In this document: piece after piece, positions 1 to 7,943 of the stretch
How the letters are laid out: each line of letters begins with the position of its first letter
Numbering within the stretch: position 1 is the stretch's first letter
Assembly (NCBI RefSeq): GCF_963974575.1
Contig: NZ_CAXBBQ010000005.1
Location: 1-64,000 of the forward strand
Origin: Sphingosinicella sp963974575
GTDB taxonomy: Bacteria > Pseudomonadota > Alphaproteobacteria > Sphingomonadales > Sphingomonadaceae
Reading direction: 5' to 3'
DNA length: 64,000 nucleotides
The notes under the pieces: model-generated
What the model was told of the DNA's origin: nothing
Database searches by the model: none
Seen by the model: the letters and a program-made list of their open reading frames with translations, nothing else
Position numbers and translations under genes: made by a program

Positions 1-1
1 C

Positions 2-242
2 AAAATAGCCGAAACTCTCACTTTCAAAGCGGACCAGTTTTCAGGGGGAAGGCCAGGGATATCACAATGTGAATCTCCGTATTGGCACGGAGAGCGACCG
101 CATCCGTCTGATTGGTTACGTGGAAAATCTGTTCAAGGCCGATTACTACACGAATACCTACGAGAAGGCGTTCTATAGCGGTGTGCAGCTGGAACCGTCT
201 GTACGCCGTATCGGTGTCACTGCGTCGTTTAAATTCTTCTGA
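2..242 (+). pseudogene. TonB-dependent receptor, C-terminal fragment with apparent frameshift
   Basis: Only the last part of this gene lies in the window. The frame ending at the TGA at 240-242 encodes strands typical of the last barrel segments of a TonB-dependent outer-membrane receptor (motif YVENLFKADYY) and ends in phenylalanine (ASFKFF), the usual last residue of such barrels. Upstream of a run of five G at 44-48 the coding look switches to another frame (reading AETLTFKADQFSG). The final frame has a TAG at 6-8. Removing one G would join the two parts smoothly. This is either a real frameshift or a sequencing slip. The ligand cannot be told from this fragment. Confidence 0.7.
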
Positions 243-268
243 TCAGCAAGATATAGTAGAGCGACTTC

Positions 269-299
269 CGCCCGGCGTACCCCGCCGGGCGATTTTTTT
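269..299 (+). terminator. Rho-independent terminator
   Basis: A perfect 9-bp stem (CGCCCGGCG at 269-277, CGCCGGGCG at 283-291) with a 5-nt loop is followed by A and seven T. It sits 27 nt after the receptor stop codon and would end that transcript. Confidence 0.9.
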
Positions 300-410
300 A
301 GATTCGTAGAGCGAATCAGAAATCGCAGACACTTCAAGGCGTCAATGTACTCACTATACGCGCGGATCATCTGGCGGAGATCAGTCAAGCCTAAAGGCAA
401 CGTCTCATGC

Positions 411-1139
411 ATGATCATATCCTATGCAGCATTTCTTGCTATGGCATTCGGAATGGCCATCCCCGCGATCGCGGCACCGTTTACCGTCAGTTCGCCCGTC
501 GCAGCAAGGCAGTACAGGATCAGGTTGGCTGCAGAGTTCAAGGATACACCGGGCAAGGACACGTTGATTTTGCCCAAGCTGGAATTGACTGTGCCGGTCG
601 CACCGGGGCTCAGTGTTGCCGTCAAGGGACATGTCCGCACGATCGATGAAGACGGCGCACACTCCCAAACCGGTTTCGGCGATATTGAACTGAAAGCGAA
701 ATGGAACTTCCTGAAAGTTGACGAAAGGCGGATCGCGATAGCGATCGAACCCGTTCTGTCACTTCCCTCGGGAGATTACGGCCGGGGGCTTGGCGATAGT
801 CATATCGGCATCACGCTGCCCTTGATCTTGGGTTACGAGGCGGGAGCTTGGGATTTGGGGGGAGAGGTCGGCTACGAGCATGTCTTTGGCAGTACCGATC
901 ATAAAGGTTATACTGGGATACTTGCCATGCGTCACTTTACGCCCAGCTTGCGACTGGGCGCAGAGTTCATCCTTGAAACGAGCGAAATTGATTTCGGTCT
1001 CGATACGCGGGCAAACGTTGGCTTCAAGCTAAAAATTGGCAAGAACAGCGAGCTGCAGGGACTCGTCGGACGGACTCTTCATACCACTGACGATCAAACC
1101 GAAAATGAGTTCAAGATGGCTTACGAAATTAGATGGTAG
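411..1139 (+). CDS. Outer-membrane beta-barrel protein (MetA-pathway / phenol-degradation transporter-like)
   Basis: The protein of about 242 residues starts at ATG 411 with a clear Sec signal peptide (hydrophobic stretch ending IPAIA-A), so an upstream in-frame ATG at 345 is unlikely. The mature part is a run of alternating amphipathic strands ending in tryptophan (YEIRW), as in barrel proteins. The pattern (SQTGFGDIELKAKW, then LPSGDYGRGLGDS) matches the family annotated as MetA-pathway-of-phenol-degradation or alpha-amylase-like outer-membrane transporter. Members often sit by aromatic catabolic genes and are presumed to be channels, but function is mostly unproved. It stands alone after a terminator. 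The family call is fairly sure; the substrate is unknown. Confidence 0.65.
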   Translation: MIISYAAFLAMAFGMAIPAIAAPFTVSSPVAARQYRIRLAAEFKDTPGKDTLILPKLELTVPVAPGLSVAVKGHVRTIDEDGAHSQTGFGDIELKAKWNFLKVDERRIAIAIEPVLSLPSGDYGRGLGDSHIGITLPLILGYEAGAWDLGGEVGYEHVFGSTDHKGYTGILAMRHFTPSLRLGAEFILETSEIDFGLDTRANVGFKLKIGKNSELQGLVGRTLHTTDDQTENEFKMAYEIRW

Positions 1140-1268
1140 TGATGATTCCAAGAAATTCGCCCACCGGGTTTTACTGAGAAGTGATCTATCCTGCGCTTGC
1201 GTTTCGGACGTTCTGATGGGGGCAAACTGGAATTTCTCCTTGCAGTTTTGCAAACGGGATGCACACAC

Positions 1269-1658
1269 TCAAGGTGTGGTGACTGGAATCGCCGGTTTGC
1301 CCTTGGCCGCCTTGATAAGCTTCCGGTCAAAGCTGAGGAAGCTGTTGCAGGTGTTTGAGCCTGCAAGATGCAATGCATCGGCGAAGTCCATACCGGCAGC
1401 CGTCCAGTCCAATGCCTCCGCAATCCGTGTGGGCTCCTCGACTGTAATGCCGGGTAAGCCTGCGAGGCCGCGTAAGCCGGTGACGATCCGTTCGGGAGTG
1501 AAGCCGTAGCCGCTTCGAAGTACCCATTCGCTCTCGAGCATCACTGTTGTCGTGATAAAGATATCGCCCGCTTCAATCGCGGCGCGTGCAGCTTTCGCCT
1601 GCCGCTTGTCGTCGTTGGTCAGAAACCTGACGACCACATTGGTGTCAATCCCGCGCAC
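1269..1658 (-). CDS. vapC: PIN-domain toxin, VapC type
   Basis: This 129-residue protein has the PIN ribonuclease fold signature: an N-terminal GIDTNVVVRFL (Asp5), an acidic pair near residues 42-44 (LESEW), GMDFADALHLA (Asp91/Asp94) and FDRKL (Asp111). These are the acidic residues that bind the metal in VapC endoribonucleases, which cut tRNA or rRNA. It starts at GTG 1658 and overlaps by 14 nt the end of the AbrB-like gene upstream, the usual antitoxin-then-toxin order. It is probably intact, since length and all acidic positions are normal. Confidence 0.88.
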   Translation of the reverse strand: MRGIDTNVVVRFLTNDDKRQAKAARAAIEAGDIFITTTVMLESEWVLRSGYGFTPERIVTGLRGLAGLPGITVEEPTRIAEALDWTAAGMDFADALHLAGSNTCNSFLSFDRKLIKAAKGKPAIPVTTP

Positions 1659-1920
1659 GCCGCTTCGCCTCGGCTACCATGGCAGTTTCCATGTCCTCGA
1701 TCGACAGAGCAGCTCCCTTGTGCTTCAGCGAGCCGAATACCTGGTCGATGCTTGATGGCGGGAACACGGGTGCCAGCTTCAGCAGCACGCCCTCGGCCGT
1801 ACTTTCGACGACCAGCCGGGTGCCGGCAGGCCAGTGCCGCAGGTCACGAACCGCCTTGGGCAGGATGACCTGACCCTTAGTCGAAATAGTAGTGGTGAGC
1901 CGTTCCTGAGCTGCAGCCAC
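1645..1920 (-). CDS. AbrB/MazE/SpoVT-family antitoxin
   Basis: This 91-residue protein has a swapped-hairpin AbrB DNA-binding domain in the first 50 residues (TTTISTKGQVILPKAVRD) and a C-terminal tail expected to wrap the PIN toxin. GTG 1920 is chosen as start because GAGGAG (complement of 1928-1933) lies 7 nt upstream; the longer TTG start at 1935 would overlap that ribosome site. It is translationally coupled to the PIN toxin and probably represses their shared promoter. Confidence 0.85.
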   Translation of the reverse strand: MAAAQERLTTTISTKGQVILPKAVRDLRHWPAGTRLVVESTAEGVLLKLAPVFPPSSIDQVFGSLKHKGAALSIEDMETAMVAEAKRRARD

Positions 1921-2415
1921 GGCGAATCTCCTCAAAGTAAGACGCGGGTAAGATAGCGTGTCCCGGCTTTCTGGGCAAGTGTCGCCAGAAAGAAGGCGCG
2001 GAGCGTTGCTGAACAGGCGGGGCGATCATACTGCTCGTCTCTGACACGTGCACTTCTGCTCGATCGGCTCCACGCTGCACGTACACACACGTCCAAATGG
2101 ACAACAGCAATGCGCTGTCGAGAACGCTCGTTGCAAGCCGGCGCTCCGGGCGCCCTCTCTGATGACTTTCCGAGCGATGAGGCTCATTGATATTTCGGCT
2201 TGGTCTGCCTGTTCGGGACGAGGGCAGGCAGCCAACTATTCCTGCTGTTTCGAGCGATGGATATCATTGGTGTCTCAAGCAACTGAGAAGGACAATGATG
2301 CCCACGTCACGCCGACCGACCGGCTCGCGAGCCATTGATTTTCAACTTCAGCAATGATATTGACCGCTATAGAAGTCGTAAAGCTATTTTGTGGACGATA
2401 TAACGGTCATTTTGT
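1921..2415. other. Intergenic region between two toxin-antitoxin pairs
   Basis: About 500 bases separate the divergent AbrB-like and HipB-like genes. It must hold both promoters. Short ORFs exist on both strands but none has a convincing composition or ribosome site. An AT-rich part at about 2340-2415 just before the HipB gene is the likely hipBA promoter. I see nothing else. Confidence 0.5.
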
Positions 2416-2751
2416 GTGAAAGAGCATACTCGCACTTATTCTCGCATAACGCGCGAAGCGTTGACCATGATGGGTAGGCTCATTCGCCTCGCACGCAAAC
2501 AGCGCAAGATGTCAGAGGCTGACCTGTCAGCCCGGGTCGGAATCGCTCGCAGCACGCTGCAATTAATCGAAAAGGGTCATCCCAAGGTAGAAATCGGACT
2601 GGTGTTCGAGGCGGCAACACTGGTGGGTCTGCCGCTCTTCGTCGATGAACCTTCAAGGCTTGCTCCCGAGATTTCGCGGGTCAACGACAAACTGGCACTT
2701 CTTCCCCGGTCGGTACGGGCCCCGAGGAAGACGGTGAAAGATGACTTCTGA
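2416..2751 (+). CDS. hipB: HipB-like XRE-family antitoxin
   Basis: This small protein has a Cro/CI helix-turn-helix (residues about 18-70: RLIRLARKQRKMSEADLSARVGIARSTLQLIEKG) as in HipB, which dimerises on operator DNA and binds HipA. The start is uncertain: GTG 2416 gives 111 residues, while TTG 2461 or ATG 2467/2470 would give about 95 and fit HipB length better. Its last 11 nt overlap the start of hipA, so the two are translationally coupled. It probably autoregulates the AT-rich region upstream. Confidence 0.85.
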   Translation: MKEHTRTYSRITREALTMMGRLIRLARKQRKMSEADLSARVGIARSTLQLIEKGHPKVEIGLVFEAATLVGLPLFVDEPSRLAPEISRVNDKLALLPRSVRAPRKTVKDDF

Positions 2752-4060
2752 CCGGTTTCGCCCTGCTGCGGCGAATGGCACTGCTTACGTTCCGATCCCG
2801 GCAGCCACCGAAGCCTTCGTGTGGATATGGCTGCCGGATACGCTTGAGCCCGTGGTTGCGGGTCGGATCGCGCTGGAGGACGGTCTCTATGTCTTCAACT
2901 ATGGTCGTTCCTATCTGGAACGCACCGACGCGTTACCGATCTATTTACCCGAATTGCCCCTCCAGCGCGGCAGGGTCATTCCCGAAGCCCCGCTCGATAT
3001 GGCCGGGTGCCTGCGAGACGGCGCGCCCGATGCGTGGGGCCGCCGGGTCATCATCAATCGGCTGACGGGCCTGGGCGGCGAAGCGGCGCGCAATGTCGAG
3101 TTCGATGAACTGACATTCATGCTGAACTCGGGATCGGACCGTATCGGCGCTCTCGATTTCCAGACGTCAGCGGAATGGTATCAGCCCCGCGAGCACGACA
3201 ACGCGACGCTTGAAGAGCTGTTGGAAGCGGCCGAACGGGTCGAGCGGGGCGAGCCGGTTCCGCCAGCACTCGACAAGGCGCTATTCCATGGCAGTTCCAT
3301 CGGCGGTGCACGTCCCAAGGCTTTGATACAGGACGGCAAGGACAAGTTTATCGCCAAGTTCTCGGCAACCAACGACACCATGGCTATCGTGAAGGCTGAG
3401 TTTGTTGCGATGCGCCTGGCAGCCGAGGTGGGACTGAACGTCGCGTCCGTTCGATTGGCGAAGGCCAATGGCAAGGATGTCCTTCTGGTGCGCCGATTCG
3501 ATCGGGAATGGAGCGGGAAGGGGTGGACACGCCGGGCGATGGTCTCCGCCCTGACGATGTTGAGGCTTGGCGAAATGCAGGCCCGCTATGCAAGCTACGT
3601 CGATCTCGCCGAGATGGTGCGCGCGCGCTTTACCAATCCGCAGGAAACACTGCGTGAACTGTTCGGCCGGCTGGTCTTTAATGTGCTGACGGGCAACACT
3701 GACGATCATGCGCGCAACCATGCGGCGTTTTGGGACGGTGCACATCTCACGCTCACGAAGGCATACGACATATGCCCGCAACCGCGTAGCGGTCGTGAGG
3801 CCAATCAGGCGATGCTTGTCAATGGGGAGGACAGGCGCAGCCTTCTCGAAAGCTGCCGCCTTTCGGCGTCGAACTTTCTGCTGAGCGATCGCGATGCCCG
3901 TCATCTGATCAAGGGCCAGGTCGGGGTGATCAAGCAGCTATGGAGCGCGATTTGCGATGAAGCCGAATTGAGTGAGGTCGATCGGGGATACCTGTGGCGC
4001 CGCCAGTTCCTCAACGATTATGCCTTCGAAGGGTATGTCGACGGAACGCTGCCACTTTGA
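2741..4060 (+). CDS. hipA: HipA-like serine/threonine kinase toxin
   Basis: This is a 439-residue HipA-family protein. The N-terminal domain (about 25-130) has the couple_hipA pattern. The kinase lobe contains FHGSSIGGARPKAL, a Gly/Ser-rich ATP loop of the kind where HipA is autophosphorylated, the phosphate-binding FIAKF lysine, the catalytic NTDDHARN motif and the metal-binding YDI segment after it. HipA enzymes phosphorylate aminoacyl-tRNA synthetases and arrest growth. Length is normal and no lesion is visible, so the system is probably functional. It follows hipB with an 11-nt overlap. Confidence 0.9.
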   Translation: MTSDRFRPAAANGTAYVPIPAATEAFVWIWLPDTLEPVVAGRIALEDGLYVFNYGRSYLERTDALPIYLPELPLQRGRVIPEAPLDMAGCLRDGAPDAWGRRVIINRLTGLGGEAARNVEFDELTFMLNSGSDRIGALDFQTSAEWYQPREHDNATLEELLEAAERVERGEPVPPALDKALFHGSSIGGARPKALIQDGKDKFIAKFSATNDTMAIVKAEFVAMRLAAEVGLNVASVRLAKANGKDVLLVRRFDREWSGKGWTRRAMVSALTMLRLGEMQARYASYVDLAEMVRARFTNPQETLRELFGRLVFNVLTGNTDDHARNHAAFWDGAHLTLTKAYDICPQPRSGREANQAMLVNGEDRRSLLESCRLSASNFLLSDRDARHLIKGQVGVIKQLWSAICDEAELSEVDRGYLWRRQFLNDYAFEGYVDGTLPL

Positions 4061-4129
4061 GCCGAAAGGTGCCGGAAACTCGCTACGTCCCAGCGCCGTT
4101 GATTACCGCGTTGAGTAGCCCCTAGTTTT

Positions 4130-4426
4130 CTAGACGCCTTCCGTTTTCACAAACTGCTGTCGTTCGAACTCGACGGCCGACAGCATCGCGTTCCTGACTT
4201 GCTTACGCACCGGGTTATAGAACATCTCGATGTAATCGAACACGTCCTGCCGGGCTTCCTCGCGTGTTTTGTAGGTTCGGCGCCGGATGCGCTCGCGCTT
4301 GAGCGACGAGAAGAAGCTCTCCGCGTCGGGATTGTCGTGGCAGTTTCCGCGTCGGCTCATCAAGTGCTCAAGATTGTGAGCACGGATGAACGCAGCCCAG
4401 TCGATGCTGGTGAACATGGCAGGCAT
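4130..4426 (-). pseudogene. IS3-family transposase (OrfB) C-terminal fragment
   Basis: The reading frame encodes the end of an rve integrase core: SRRGNCHDNPDAESFFSSLK, containing the last catalytic Glu, then KTREEARQDVFDYIEMFYN, typical of IS3-family OrfB. The first two catalytic Asp residues and the N-terminal two thirds are missing, so it is a dead remnant. It differs from the IS3 copy at 57-58 kb, so the two come from separate insertions. It marks the boundary between the toxin-antitoxin block and the catabolic genes. Confidence 0.85.
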
Positions 4427-4972
4427 GGGTATGGATCACGAGATTTGACCGCCGTCGCAAGGCGCCGGAGTGGCATTGCTCGCCGGATGTCGGACTCAAA
4501 ATACGAGATAAGATTTTGAAGATAAACAAGAAAAATTGTAAGGACTTCCATGTGCCCCCCCCCGTGGTCCCCGAAAAATTTGTCAACCCCGGACTCGACC
4601 CCATGGTATATGACGAGCGGACCGGATCGTTTGGCGGATGAAGCATTGAAACTGAGAAAATCGATTCGGACGATTTCTATGTCGAAAATGCGCGAAGCAG
4701 AAATCGACGGCATCGCAATGCCTGTCCATTCAGGGCCCCAATCAGATGATTGGTCGCTGCGTTGCACCGGAACCTTCCCATAAGATTGTCGATGAAGCTG
4801 CATTGCGGACGATTAGTCGATCATATTCAACCTGTCATTTTGGACCTGAGAGCGGGTCGGTGCTTCCACGAGCCTACTTTGCATGTTCACGAACAGGCCT
4901 CGAACACATTTCTCAGGACCGCTTTCTGGGCAGATGCGTCAGAAGTAAATGCTCAGCTCAGCCGAGCTCCTG
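4427..4972. other. Intergenic region, no gene recognised
   Basis: About 550 bases between the IS3 remnant and the MarR gene. Open frames of 76-147 codons exist on both strands, but they overlap one another, lack ribosome sites and resemble no family I know. It may be scrambled sequence left by transposition. Confidence 0.4.
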
Positions 4973-5488
4973 CTAATCGTCATCCTCATCTTGCCAATCA
5001 CTTCTTATCGGTTCAGATGTTATTCGGGAAACGGCACGATCAAGAACATTATCCAGAATTTCGCGTTCGTGCGTATCGAGAGCGCCGAGGACATTATCCT
5101 CAAAGCCGACGACAACGGGAACCAACTGACGGTAGACAGCCCACCCGTCGTCAGTGAGGTTAAGGCAACTGCGCCGGCGGTCGGCCGGGTCGGTTTTCTG
5201 TACGAGACGATTCTGTCCGATCAGGCTTCGTACGGCACGGCTGATCGCCATCTGTGAATAGCCTGATATTTCACTGACTTGGGTGGCGGAAACATCCGGG
5301 TGACTTGCAATGACAAGCAGGACCCGCCACTCACGTCGCGACAGGCTCAAACTCTGGGTCAGCGTATTTTGCTGATATGCCTGTCCGACATAGTTGATGA
5401 TCCTGATCATACGGAACAGCGTGGAGCGTTCCACACTGAATGGGTGACTGCGCCAGTCCCTGTTTTCCTGGATTTTCGTCATGACCAT
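4973..5488 (-). CDS. MarR-family transcriptional regulator
   Basis: The protein of about 171 residues has a winged helix-turn-helix in the centre (SRREWRVLLVIASHPDVSA, then TQVSEISGYSQMAISRAVRS, then a wing with DPADRRRSCLNLTDDG), the MarR signature. The N- and C-terminal helices form the dimer. ATG 5488 is chosen because AAGGA lies 5 nt upstream; ATG 5491 or 5482 are possible. It is divergent from the TonB receptor operon and probably represses it through the two TAAC-type sites at 5581-5612, with a pathway aromatic acid or its CoA ester as inducer (inference). It has an acidic DEDDD tail. Confidence 0.88.
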   Translation of the reverse strand: MVMTKIQENRDWRSHPFSVERSTLFRMIRIINYVGQAYQQNTLTQSLSLSRREWRVLLVIASHPDVSATQVSEISGYSQMAISRAVRSLIGQNRLVQKTDPADRRRSCLNLTDDGWAVYRQLVPVVVGFEDNVLGALDTHEREILDNVLDRAVSRITSEPIRSDWQDEDDD

Positions 5489-5562
5489 CATCTTCCTTCA
5501 CGCGGGATCGCACCTCGCATGGCGTTTCGAGAAAAACAACACATTGCCCGTCAAAGCCAGTC

Positions 5563-5591
5563 TTGACACGAGAAAATTCATAACATATGTG
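5563..5591 (+). promoter_or_regulatory. Putative sigma70-type promoter of the TonB receptor operon
   Basis: TTGACA at 5563-5568 is a perfect -35 box. With a 17-nt spacer the -10 would be TATGTG at 5586-5591, a weak match. The -10 lies inside the first of two palindromic elements, so a bound regulator would block polymerase. Confidence 0.5.
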
Positions 5592-5612
5592 ACTAATTAA
5601 TAACAAACGTTA
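5581..5612 (+). promoter_or_regulatory. Candidate MarR operator: two phased TAAC-N4-GTTA elements
   Basis: TAAC-ATAT-GTGA at 5581-5592 and TAAC-AAAC-GTTA at 5601-5612 are near-palindromes starting exactly 20 bp apart, two helical turns, so they face the same side of the DNA. The first overlaps the candidate -10 box. Direct evidence is the sequence; assignment to the adjacent MarR protein is inference. Confidence 0.5.
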
Positions 5613-5655
5613 CTATTTTCAACGATTGAAGCGTGGGTCAACGGGGAGAGATCTG

Positions 5656-7941
5656 ATGAAAAATATAAAGCTGCTGCCTGCATTTTTTGCTGCTGTGTCC
5701 GGACTTGCCGTAGCTGCTGCGACGGCGGGCTCCGCCACGGCTGCCGAAACCCAAGTTGAGCTGGAAGAAATCGTTGTCACGGCGCAAAAGCGGGCCGAGG
5801 GGCTTCAGGAGACGCCCATTTCCGTTGCTGCATTCAGCGCGGATGCGCTCGACCGAGGTCTGTTCGTAGACGTCTCCGACGTGGGACGGATGACGCCTAA
5901 CGTCTCGTTCTCGTCGGGAGAGGGCGGCGGGAAATCCACCTCCAATATTTTCATTCGCGGTATCGGTCAGCTCGATTTTCTGATCTCTTCGGATCCAGGC
6001 GTCGGGATTTATCTCGATGGGGTTTACCTTGCGCGGACGGTCGGGTCGCTGTTGGACACGCTCGATTTCGAACGTATTGAGGTTTTGCGCGGTCCCCAGG
6101 GTACCTTGTACGGCAAGAATACGATGGGCGGTGCCATCAATCTTGTTTCGCGGTTGCCAAACGGCGATTTTGGGGGCTCGATCGAGCTGACTGCAGGTCG
6201 CTTTCATCGAATGGATGTCAAGGGATCCGTACAGTTTCCTCTAGGCGATGCAGTATCCGTTCGTATGTCGGGTATGCTTCGGGATCGCGATGGATACGGG
6301 CGCCGTCTTCTCGACGGCGAGGAGATGGGTAACGACAATGTGTCTGCGGGCAGGGTCGTCGTGCGCTATCAGCCGAGCGATGACCTGGATATCGTTCTGT
6401 CGGGTGATTTGACGCATCGTCGGGAAGCCGGCCTTGTAATGACGATGAGCGGTGCAAATTCGGATGCGACGCTTGTGCGTCTATTCAATCAACTCGTAGC
6501 CGGTCCGGTTTATGGGACCCAGTTCGATAACCGCTGGAAGACGGATAGTCCGTTCACGACAAATGGCACCGGCCCGAACTTCAATAATCTGGATACATGG
6601 GGTCTTTCGGCCACGGCAGAATGGCAAGTTTCAGATGCCATCACGTTCAAATCGCTCTCAGCCTATCGGGATATGGAGAACAGCTTTACCCGCGACGGCG
6701 ACAATTCGCCGTTGCCCATGGTCGAAGGTGTACGCGGTGTCGATCAATATCAGGTATCGCAAGAGTTTCAGCTGACCGGCGACTCTCTGGAAGGACGCCT
6801 GAAATGGATCGCTGGAGCATATTATTTTCGTGAAAAGGCGAGTTCCTATCTCGAGGCGACGGCATTCGGCGGCTTGTGGGAAGCGATGGAGGCGTTGCCC
6901 GGGCCTCTCCCGGGCCTGCCGTTCGGTGGTGCTGGAAATCCTGCCAATCTCGACGTCTCGTTCCGGATCGACGACCGCCTGAAAACGGATAGCTACGCTG
7001 CGTTCGGGCAGCTCACCTATGCGCTTGGCGATCAGGTGAACGTGACGACGGGGTTGCGCTATACGCACGATAAGAAAATCTACTCCATAGAGCAGTATCG
7101 CCCTGCAAGCGGCCGCATTGTGATTCCGCTGACTACGCGCCGGGACAGCTGGAACAACCTTTCACCCAAGTTGACGATTGACTATACGCCGGCCGAAGAC
7201 CTGATGGTCTATGCTTCCATTTCACGCGGGTTCCGTTCCGGTGGATTCAATGGACGCGGTGGAACGTCCGGGGGTGTCTTGCCATATGATCCGGAGAAAA
7301 TGACTGCGTACGAGGTCGGCCTGAAATCCCAGTGGCTTGAGAATCGTCTTCGCTTCAATGCGGCTGCCTTTTACTATGACTATTCGGATATTCTGCTGAC
7401 ATCCTCCACTGCGGACGCTCAGGGCAATCAGGTCGTGATCACCGACAATGTCGGTAAGGCACGTGTTCAGGGCTTTGAAGCCGAATTGACGGCAGTTCCT
7501 TTCCGGAACTTCGAAATCGTCGCGGGGGCAGGCTTTACGGACGCGAAATTCACGGATGTTGCTGCAACCGCACGGGAAGTAACGGAAGACAGCAGGTTCG
7601 TCGCCGTACCCAAATGGATGCTGAACCTGACAGCGCGTTATACTGTTCCGATGGAGTCGGGTGCCGCCCTGAGCGCCGAGGCCAGCGTGAATTACAAGAG
7701 CAGGCTCTATCAGGACGTCCTCAACTCACCAGAGCTCGTTCAGGACGGTTATGCATTGGTCAACGCGCGGTTGGCTTGGGACAGCGCGGACGAAAACTGG
7801 ACGCTCGCCCTGTTCGCGACGAATCTCACGAACAAGAAGTATATCAACCGGGGGAGTTCGTTCCTGGCGTCGCTGGGGACATCCGAGGCCTATTATGGCC
7901 GCCCGCGAGAATGGGGCGTGTCGGTCAAGGCCCGCTTCTGA
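5656..7941 (+). CDS. TonB-dependent outer-membrane receptor
   Basis: This 761-residue protein imports a ligand across the outer membrane with energy from TonB. A signal peptide (AVAAATAGSATA-AE) is followed by a TonB-box-like segment (LEEIVVTAQKR), a plug domain with FIRGIGQ and LRGPQGTLYGKNTMGGAINL, and a 22-strand barrel ending in SVKARF. ATG 5656 is chosen since GGGGAGAG lies 5 nt upstream; the ATG at 5626 would put a charged stretch before the signal. It is the first gene of a catabolic operon: the next ATG follows its stop by 2 nt. That fits uptake of a scarce, large or poorly soluble aromatic rather than iron. Ligand unknown. Confidence 0.93.
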   Translation: MKNIKLLPAFFAAVSGLAVAAATAGSATAAETQVELEEIVVTAQKRAEGLQETPISVAAFSADALDRGLFVDVSDVGRMTPNVSFSSGEGGGKSTSNIFIRGIGQLDFLISSDPGVGIYLDGVYLARTVGSLLDTLDFERIEVLRGPQGTLYGKNTMGGAINLVSRLPNGDFGGSIELTAGRFHRMDVKGSVQFPLGDAVSVRMSGMLRDRDGYGRRLLDGEEMGNDNVSAGRVVVRYQPSDDLDIVLSGDLTHRREAGLVMTMSGANSDATLVRLFNQLVAGPVYGTQFDNRWKTDSPFTTNGTGPNFNNLDTWGLSATAEWQVSDAITFKSLSAYRDMENSFTRDGDNSPLPMVEGVRGVDQYQVSQEFQLTGDSLEGRLKWIAGAYYFREKASSYLEATAFGGLWEAMEALPGPLPGLPFGGAGNPANLDVSFRIDDRLKTDSYAAFGQLTYALGDQVNVTTGLRYTHDKKIYSIEQYRPASGRIVIPLTTRRDSWNNLSPKLTIDYTPAEDLMVYASISRGFRSGGFNGRGGTSGGVLPYDPEKMTAYEVGLKSQWLENRLRFNAAAFYYDYSDILLTSSTADAQGNQVVITDNVGKARVQGFEAELTAVPFRNFEIVAGAGFTDAKFTDVAATAREVTEDSRFVAVPKWMLNLTARYTVPMESGAALSAEASVNYKSRLYQDVLNSPELVQDGYALVNARLAWDSADENWTLALFATNLTNKKYINRGSSFLASLGTSEAYYGRPREWGVSVKARF

Positions 7942-7943
7942 AA

